A DNA stretch of 18,736 nt from an uncultured Prevotellaceae bacterium (GTDB lineage Bacteria > Bacteroidota > Bacteroidia > Bacteroidales > Bacteroidaceae). Below are positions 14,571 through 18,736 of this stretch, in pieces. The notes under the pieces are model-generated. The model saw only the letters and a program-made list of their open reading frames with translations. It did not search any database and was not told the origin of the DNA. Both the position numbers and the translations under genes were made by a program. How positions within the stretch are numbered: position 1 is the first letter of the stretch; each line of letters begins with the position of its first letter. Location: assembly GCA_946539475.1 (NCBI GenBank), contig CAMNHM010000043.1, forward strand, positions 1 through 18,736, in the 5' to 3' direction.

Positions 14571-15029
14571 CTATTCATCCACAATACGTTCAACAGTGAC
14601 GACGGTGCTCTCGCGCCCTACGATGCTCACGCGCTCGCCGGCCGCGATGTCCTGGGCGTCGGTGGTGACGGCACGCCATACGTCGCCGTCGACCTTTACC
14701 CGCCCGTAGCCATTGGCCTTCACCGTCTCGACCACCGTCCCCCGGCGGCCCAGCAGGGCGTCGGCATTGCTCACGCGGTTGTCCTCGCCACGATGCAGGT
14801 AGCGCAGCGCCACAGGGCGCACCAGGAAAATGCTCAGCAGCGTGCAGACGGCAAACACCAGTGTTTGCCCCACGATGCCCAGCCCTGTCAGCGACGCCAA
14901 CAGGCCTCCTACGGCTCCTATCGAGAAGCAGACGATGAAAAAGTCGCCCGACGACAGTTCCAGGATCAGGCAGACGACAGCCACCGCTGCCCACAGCTGC
15001 CACATGTTTGCTGCGAAATACTCTATCAT
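14571..15029 (-). CDS. NfeD-like membrane protein
   Basis: A 152-residue short-form NfeD protein: hydrophobic segments at about 10-27, 30-52 and 54-75, then a C-terminal OB-fold (about 92-150, from GRRGTVVETV to TVVTVERIVDE). NfeD proteins work together with SPFH/stomatin partners, and one is encoded two genes downstream. The long form with an N-terminal ClpP-like protease domain is not present. The open frame extends to 15227, but that segment is the promoter repeat and not protein; MIEYFAANMW at 15029 lies about 28 bases after the predicted start from the proximal promoter. First gene of a four-gene unit. Confidence 0.9.
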   Translation of the reverse strand: MIEYFAANMWQLWAAVAVVCLILELSSGDFFIVCFSIGAVGGLLASLTGLGIVGQTLVFAVCTLLSIFLVRPVALRYLHRGEDNRVSNADALLGRRGTVVETVKANGYGRVKVDGDVWRAVTTDAQDIAAGERVSIVGRESTVVTVERIVDE

Positions 15030-15061
15030 AAGCCTTTCTTCGTATTTATGAAATGATGATG

Positions 15062-15113
15062 CAAAGGTACGAATAAGCGAGGGAAAAACCAAAGGAAAAC
15101 CTGTTTTTCTTTG
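15062..15113 (-). promoter_or_regulatory. Promoter repeat, copy A (drives the NfeD unit)
   Basis: TTTG (15090-15093 on the minus strand), 20 bases, TACCTTTG (15062-15069). The whole 52-bp segment is repeated identically at 15147-15198. The predicted start is about 28 bases from the NfeD ATG. Confidence 0.88.
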
Positions 15114-15146
15114 TTTTTCCGAGCGAAAGTACCATCGAGCGCAGCT

Positions 15147-15198
15147 CAAAGGTACGAATAAGCGAGGGAAAAACCAAAGGAAAACCTGTTTTTCTTTG
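15147..15198 (-). promoter_or_regulatory. Promoter repeat, copy B
   Basis: Exact second copy of the 52-bp segment at 15062-15113, in direct orientation, 85 bp away; TTTG at 15175-15178 and TACCTTTG at 15147-15154. It would give the NfeD unit a second start. Its other end is fused to the secreted-protein remnant on the plus strand. Confidence 0.85.
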
Positions 15199-15412
15199 CT
15201 GTGCTGCCCTCCTCCTGGCAATGCCACAGCTCAACGCTGCCACCACGAAGGTGTATGCCACGTTCGCCAACGTTACCTGCTACGACAATGCCCAGTGGGA
15301 CGCGTCGACACAGACGCTCACCCGTAGGCCCTATGACCTGCAGGGACGCCCCGTCGCTCCCGCCACCCGTGGTCTGCAAATCCTGGACGGACGAAAGACG
15401 ATTGTCAAGTAG
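15191..15412 (+). pseudogene. Remnant of a secreted protein: signal peptide joined to C-terminal tail
   Basis: In frame, FLCCAALLLAMPQLNA reads as a signal peptide, followed by ATTKVYATFANVTCYDNAQW, typical of the mature start of Prevotella secreted proteins. Only about 20 residues later comes YDLQGRPVAPATRGLQILDG and then RKTIVK and a stop, the usual C-terminal tail of secreted Bacteroidales proteins. The centre of the gene is missing. The start codon is also gone: upstream the frame runs into the promoter repeat (copy B) with no ATG. The first ATG at 15221 lies within the signal peptide, so a working product is unlikely. The original function cannot be known from the ends. Confidence 0.7.
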
Positions 15413-15454
15413 CAGCCCGCAATCGCCGCTCCATCAACAATCCTGACAAATGCC

Positions 15455-15518
15455 CTCGAAATACGGGCTTCTTTTCGCCCAAGCACCCTCTTGGCCGGAA
15501 AGAAGCCCGTATTTCGAG
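15455..15518. repeat. Long perfect inverted repeat
   Basis: Two 20-bp arms (15455-15474 and 15499-15518) are perfectly complementary around a 24-base centre that itself contains CCAAG/CTTGG. The resulting hairpin would be very stable in RNA or DNA. No T-run follows on either strand, so it is not a simple terminator. It lies 43 bases past the secreted-protein remnant. It could be a non-autonomous mobile repeat (MITE or REP-like), a protective 3' hairpin or a binding site. Confidence 0.88.
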
Positions 15519-15595
15519 AGTTCATAACATCCTGATTTCTTGATGGTTGTAATTATCGCACAAGAAAGTCTATTTTGCCGTCGAACCAACTCGGC

Positions 15596-15704
15596 CACTT
15601 TGATATTCAAAGTGACCGACTTTGTATATATAAAGTCGCTGCGATTGTATAGCAAAGTCGCGTACGAAGCACTTCAAGCTCGCATACCAGGCACCTCAAA
15701 GTGG
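15596..15704. repeat. Cluster of small ACTTTG/CAAAGT palindromes
   Basis: CACTTTG/CAAAGTG (15596-15602 and 15608-15614) and GACTTT/AAAGTC (15618-15623 and 15632-15637) form two adjacent palindromes. Further half-sites CAAAGTCG (15653-15660) and CAAAGTGG (15697-15704) follow. The boxes are similar to one another. The remaining sequence from 15705 to 15918 is AT-rich and holds no gene or motif I can support. Confidence 0.6.
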
Positions 15705-15918
15705 CCTACCGACACCCCCAAACGCATCTTCCGGCTGCTTTTTCGTCGCTTTTCTTAGTTTGCAAGCATCCTGAGCGGGCTCCTTTTTCTCTAGTTTGTC
15801 CTTTTCCAGAGACCCATTTTTCGACCAATTTTGTTTACACATCCAACCCGTATGGAAAGAAAAATGGTATGGGGAGCATCACTGCGGCCCATACCTGTCC
15901 GGACTTATAAAAAGTTCT

Positions 15919-16164
15919 TTACTCTGACTTTTTCTTTCTCAAGGGCAGCGTGCCGACAAACCTCGTCAGACTTTCGCCACCCAGGCCGATACTGATGATG
16001 CGGCCTTCGGGGTCGAAGACGATGGTTTCGGGCAGCGACACGATGCCATAGGCTTGTGGTGCCTCCGACTCCCAGACGTCGCCGTCTTCTGGCACGGAGA
16101 GGTGATCGTAGTGCAGGGCACGCTTTCGCACATAGTCCTTCCAGCGCTTTTTGCTGTTGTCGAG
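15919..16164 (-). pseudogene. Thioredoxin-like (TlpA/AhpC type) C-terminal remnant
   Basis: 81 readable codons from LDNSKKRWKDY through YGIVSLPETIVFDPEGRIIS to a normal stop correspond to the last half of a thioredoxin-fold protein; the cis-proline appears in VSLPET. Directly upstream the frame is closed by TAG (16165-16167), and the CxxC active-site half is absent. No ATG lies near the start of the open segment. A promoter-like TATCTTTG is still present at 16246-16253 in the right orientation, so this seems to be a gene that kept its promoter and tail but lost its middle. Confidence 0.7.
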
Positions 16165-16245
16165 CTATACGTGGCAGGAGGGGAAAAGTCGAAAACAACA
16201 GCATCGTTTTTTTAGTTCGGAAGGCCTTTGGGGCGTTTTTCCCTG

Positions 16246-16253
16246 CAAAGATA
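16246..16253 (-). promoter_or_regulatory. -7 element upstream of the thioredoxin-like remnant
   Basis: TATCTTTG on the minus strand without an exact -33 TTTG. It faces away from the miaB promoter 45 bases further on. Confidence 0.5.
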
Positions 16254-16297
16254 GCATATTTTCTTCATTTCTGAGGCGTTTTTCCAAAAGTTATTCG

Positions 16298-16305
16298 TAT
16301 CTTTG
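16298..16305 (+). promoter_or_regulatory. miaB promoter -7 element
   Basis: TATCTTTG about 68 bases before the miaB ATG. The preceding sequence, GTTTTTCC...TTATTCG, resembles the 52-bp promoter repeat at 15062 and 15147 (GTTTTTCC...TTATTCG), so it may be a diverged third copy. Confidence 0.65.
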
Positions 16306-16372
16306 CGCTTTCAAAACGAGAAAGAGGCCAGCGACTGCGCCATGCAGCGCCCCCGAAAGAGACACAAGGAAT

Positions 16373-17716
16373 ATGAAGAAACTGTATATCGAGACCTACG
16401 GCTGCCAGATGAACGTTGCCGACTCGGAGGTGGTCGCCTCCGTGATGCAGATGGCGGGCTACGAGACGACTGAGAACATCGACGAGGCAGACGCCGTGCT
16501 GCTGAACACCTGCTCCGTGCGCGACAATGCCGAGCAGAAGATCTACCGCCGGCTGGAGGCGCTGAACGCGATGAGGAAAGGCAAGAGTGGACTCATCATC
16601 GGCGTGCTGGGCTGCATGGCAGAGCGCGTCAGGGAGGAGCTGCTCGAGGCGCATGGCGTCGACATCGTGGCGGGTCCCGACAGCTACCTGTCGCTGCCCG
16701 ACCTCATCGCACAGGCAGAGACGGGTCATAAGGCCATCAACATCGAGCTGTCGAACGACGAGACCTATCGCGACGTGGTGCCCCAGCGCATCGGCCTGGG
16801 CCACAAGATCGGAGGCTACGTCAGCATCATGCGCGGCTGCAACAACTTCTGCCACTACTGCATCGTGCCCTACACCCGCGGACGGGAACGCAGCCGCGAC
16901 GTAGAGAGCATCCTGCGCGAGGTGCGCGACCTGCGCGACCGCGGCTTCAAGGAGGTGACACTGCTGGGACAGAACGTGAACTCGTACCTGTGGAAGGCAG
17001 ACCCTTCACCCGTCACCCTCACCCCGTCGCCCTCCACCAACTTCCCCCAGCTGCTGCGCAGGGTGGCCGAGGAGGTGCCGGAGATGCGCGTGCGCTTCAC
17101 TACCTCGCACCCGAAGGACATGAGCGACGAGACGCTGCACGTGATTGCCGATATGCCTAACGTCTGCCGACATATCCACCTGCCCGTGCAGAGTGGCTCC
17201 GACCGCATCCTCAAACTGATGAACCGTAAGTACACCCGCGAGTGGTACATGGGCCGCGTCGATGCCATCCGCCGCATCATCCCCGACTGCGGGCTGTCGA
17301 CCGACATCTTCGTGGGTTATCACTCAGAGACGGAGGAGGACCACCAGCTGTCGCTGTCGCTGATGCGCGAGGTGGGCTACGACTCTGCCTTCATGTTCAA
17401 GTATTCTGAGCGCCCGGGCACCTACGCCTCGCGTCACCTGCCCGACGACGTTCCCGAGGAGGTGAAGCTGCGCCGCCTGAACGAGCTCATCGCCCTGCAG
17501 ACGGAGATATCGGCCGAGCAGAACAGAAAGGACGAGGGCCGCTGCTTCGACGTGCTCGTCGAGGGTTTCTCGAAGCGCAGCCGCAGCCAGCTATGCGGCC
17601 GCACGGAGCAAAACAAGATGGTAGTCTTCGACAAAGGCGACCATCACATCGGAGAGACAGTACGCGTCCGCATCACCGGCTCCACCAGCGCCACGCTGTT
17701 TGGAAGTGAAGAGTGA
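16373..17716 (+). CDS. miaB: tRNA-2-methylthio-N6-dimethylallyladenosine synthase
   Basis: A 447-residue radical-SAM methylthiotransferase that adds the 2-methylthio group to i6A37 of tRNAs. The N-terminal UPF0004 domain has cysteines 11, 47 and 81 (YGCQMN, NTCSVRDNAEQK, GCMAE); the radical-SAM motif is CNNFCHYC (Cys156, 160, 163); a TRAM domain ends the protein. The frame is open to 16151, but ATG 16373 follows AAGGA and gives the exact family start MKKLYIETYGCQMN. Residues about 210-223 (PSPVTLTPSPSTN) are an insertion encoded by a heptanucleotide array, and the last residues GSEE and the stop lie in a second array. Its last 73 bases overlap the convergent purN frame. Confidence 0.96.
   Translation: MKKLYIETYGCQMNVADSEVVASVMQMAGYETTENIDEADAVLLNTCSVRDNAEQKIYRRLEALNAMRKGKSGLIIGVLGCMAERVREELLEAHGVDIVAGPDSYLSLPDLIAQAETGHKAINIELSNDETYRDVVPQRIGLGHKIGGYVSIMRGCNNFCHYCIVPYTRGRERSRDVESILREVRDLRDRGFKEVTLLGQNVNSYLWKADPSPVTLTPSPSTNFPQLLRRVAEEVPEMRVRFTTSHPKDMSDETLHVIADMPNVCRHIHLPVQSGSDRILKLMNRKYTREWYMGRVDAIRRIIPDCGLSTDIFVGYHSETEEDHQLSLSLMREVGYDSAFMFKYSERPGTYASRHLPDDVPEEVKLRRLNELIALQTEISAEQNRKDEGRCFDVLVEGFSKRSRSQLCGRTEQNKMVVFDKGDHHIGETVRVRITGSTSATLFGSEE
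17003..17037 (+). repeat. Heptanucleotide array inside miaB
   Basis: Five heptamers of CCTTCAC/CCGTCAC/CCGTCGC type, translated as PSPVTLT-PSPSTN. Read on the minus strand they are close to the GGTGAAG-type heptamers at 14527-14570. Confidence 0.7.
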
Positions 17717-18288
17717 AGAGTTAAAAGATGTTCGACAACCACAGGCAGGTAGGCCATCTCTAGCTCGTGCTCCTTACGGGCGATATCGTCGGGGGTGTCG
17801 TCGGGGGAGAGGGCGACATGAAACTGGGCGATGATGCCGCCGGCATCGCATTGGGGTGTCACCCAGTGGATGGTCATCCCCGTCTCCCGCTCGCCGGCTG
17901 CCTTCACTGCCTCGTGCACATGATGCCCCCACATGCCCTTCCCGCCATACTTGGGCAGCAGCGACGGATGGATGTTGATGATGCGCTGGGGGAAGGCATC
18001 GATGAGATAGTCGGGCACCAGCGGCAGGAATCCTGCCAGCACGATGAAGGCCACATCATACTGCCCCAGCAGTGGGAGCACGACGTCGGCTTGCAACAGC
18101 TCAGCCTTCGTCACCACCACCGCGGGAACGTCGAGCCCGCGGGCCCGTTCGAGTACGCGGGCATCGCTCTTGTTGCTCACCACAAGTGCTACACGTGCCA
18201 CTTCCGAGTCTCGGAAGTAGCGAATCAGGTTCTCGCAGTTTGACCCGTTGCCCGAGGCAAACACCGCAATGTTCTTTCGTCCTGTCAT
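17644..18288 (-). CDS. purN: Phosphoribosylglycinamide formyltransferase PurN
   Basis: A 214-residue folate-dependent GAR transformylase, which formylates GAR in purine synthesis. The start has FASGNGSN (10-17, phosphate-binding), and the catalytic residues are seen in NIHPSLLP (Asn105, His107) and PQCDAGG (Asp148). The frame is open to 18417, but ATG 18288 lies about 20 bases after the promoter at 18312-18319 and gives the normal N-terminus MTGRKNIAVFASG. PurN is usually about 190-210 residues, and the conserved part ends near residue 190 (VVVEHLLT). The last ~24 residues (LHSSLPNSVALVEPVMRTRT and beyond) come from a heptanucleotide array and antisense miaB sequence, and are probably an acquired tail. 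Confidence 0.93.
   Translation of the reverse strand: MTGRKNIAVFASGNGSNCENLIRYFRDSEVARVALVVSNKSDARVLERARGLDVPAVVVTKAELLQADVVLPLLGQYDVAFIVLAGFLPLVPDYLIDAFPQRIINIHPSLLPKYGGKGMWGHHVHEAVKAAGERETGMTIHWVTPQCDAGGIIAQFHVALSPDDTPDDIARKEHELEMAYLPVVVEHLLTLHSSLPNSVALVEPVMRTRTVSPM
17705..17727 (+). repeat. Heptanucleotide array at the miaB/purN junction
   Basis: Three AGTGAAG-type heptamers supply the end of MiaB and its stop codon, and on the other strand codons of PurN (LTLHSSLP). The same heptamer builds the array at the end of rluD. Confidence 0.8.
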
Positions 18289-18311
18289 CGTTCTCTCAGC
18301 TTTTTCGGTTG

Positions 18312-18319
18312 CAAAGTTA
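18312..18319 (-). promoter_or_regulatory. purN promoter -7 element
   Basis: TAACTTTG on the minus strand, 24 bases upstream of the ATG at 18288. No exact -33 TTTG is present. Confidence 0.6.
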
Positions 18320-18361
18320 AGAAATAAAGCTGAGAGTGAAAAGAAAAAAGTTGGGAAAGTA

Positions 18362-18393
18362 TTTGGGTAGCCCGAAGAAAATGCGTAACTTTG
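18362..18393 (+). promoter_or_regulatory. pta promoter
   Basis: TTTG (18362-18365), 20 bases, TAACTTTG (18386-18393), a full consensus Bacteroidetes promoter about 47 bases upstream of the pta ATG. It is divergent from the purN promoter. Confidence 0.85.
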
Positions 18394-18444
18394 CAGGCAC
18401 GAATAGCAAAGACACATCTTTTTATATATAAAACAATCAAACTT

Positions 18445-18736
18445 ATGGGATTAATAGAACAAATCATTGCGCGTGCCAAGAGTAACAAGCAGCGCATCGT
18501 GCTCCCCGAAGCCGAAGAGGAGCGCACCCTCACAGCAGCCGACCGCGTGCTGGCTGACGACATCGCCGACCTCATCCTCATCGGCAACCCTGAGAAGGTT
18601 CACGCACTGGCCGCAGAGAAAGGCCTCACACACATCGGCAAAGCCACACTCATCGACCCGCTGAACTACGACCGCAGCGAAGAGATGGCCCAGCTGCTGC
18701 AGAAGCTGCGCGAGAAGAAGGGCATGACCATCGAGA
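18445..18736 (+). CDS. pta: Phosphate acetyltransferase, N-terminal part
   Basis: The frame begins MGLIEQIIARAKSNKQRIVL and runs off the window after 97 codons. The block RIVLPEAEEERTLTAADRVL and then DLILIGNPEKV match the beginning of the phosphate acetyltransferase/phosphotransbutyrylase fold. Pta converts acetyl-CoA and phosphate to acetyl phosphate and CoA, which acetate kinase uses to make ATP and acetate; ackA is the expected next gene but lies outside the window. A strong promoter sits upstream and the leader of about 47 bases ends in an A/T-rich stretch. The short form without the N-terminal DRTGG regulatory domain is indicated. Confidence 0.93.
   Translation, partial: MGLIEQIIARAKSNKQRIVLPEAEEERTLTAADRVLADDIADLILIGNPEKVHALAAEKGLTHIGKATLIDPLNYDRSEEMAQLLQKLREKKGMTIE

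Noticed and set aside
15030..15227. N-terminal extension of the NfeD protein
   Set aside because: The extra 66 codons contain both promoter repeats translated (RKTGFPLVFPSLIRTF) and no family sequence.
15434..15655. 73-codon open frame across the inverted repeat
   Set aside because: It runs through the hairpin and the palindrome cluster, with no promoter and no recognisable family.

Overview
The window looks like chromosomal DNA from a fairly GC-rich member of the Bacteroidales, most likely Prevotellaceae. Several genes are preceded by the Bacteroidetes sigma-ABfr promoter type (TTTG, 19-20 bases, then TAnnTTTG). There is a NigD-like lipoprotein, a DUF6169 protein, and a remnant carrying the YDLxGRxV...GLxIxxGxK tail typical of Prevotella secreted proteins. 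These points rest on family knowledge and motif reading; no search was run.

Layout. 1-480: no gene, but two ordered repeat arrays, a dyad-symmetric array of ACCTCACT/AGTGAGGT boxes and a 22-bp-period array. 517-1157 (minus): a 44-residue protein overlapping a DUF6169 protein. 1256-3535 (minus): OmpA-like outer membrane protein, MIP18/SufT-like Fe-S factor and LpxH. 3670-5813 (minus): glycosyltransferase 2, a broken four-helix-bundle gene and radC. 5895-6461 (minus): efp, divergent from rpmH (6672-6827, plus). 6982-8796 (plus): PASTA protein and RluD-type pseudouridine synthase. 8908-11670 (plus): ddl, acyltransferase and NigD-like lipoprotein, tightly packed. 11684-15029 (minus): NfeD, methyltransferase, SPFH/stomatin and YitT. 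15030-16300: a decay zone with a duplicated promoter repeat, a secreted-protein remnant, a long inverted repeat, a cluster of small palindromes and a thioredoxin-like remnant. 16373-17716 (plus): miaB, whose 3' end overlaps convergent purN (17644-18288, minus). 18445-end (plus): start of pta.

The gene content is mainly housekeeping: envelope (LpxH, OmpA, Ddl, acyltransferase, glycosyltransferase), translation and RNA modification (EF-P, L34, RluD, MiaB), membrane quality control (NfeD and SPFH) and central metabolism (PurN, Pta). No mobile element with a transposase or integrase, no CRISPR array and no tRNA or rRNA gene was recognised.

The most unusual signal is a family of heptanucleotide arrays at gene edges and inside genes (4351-4385, 4661-4703, 8774-8884, 14527-14570, 17003-17037, 17705-17727). 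Three of them carry the same head, GTAATCATAA. They appear to have rewritten the ends of several proteins: the RadC N-terminus, the RluD, MiaB and PurN C-termini, and a loop inside MiaB. At miaB/purN one array seems to have removed the purN stop, so that purN now reads antisense into miaB.
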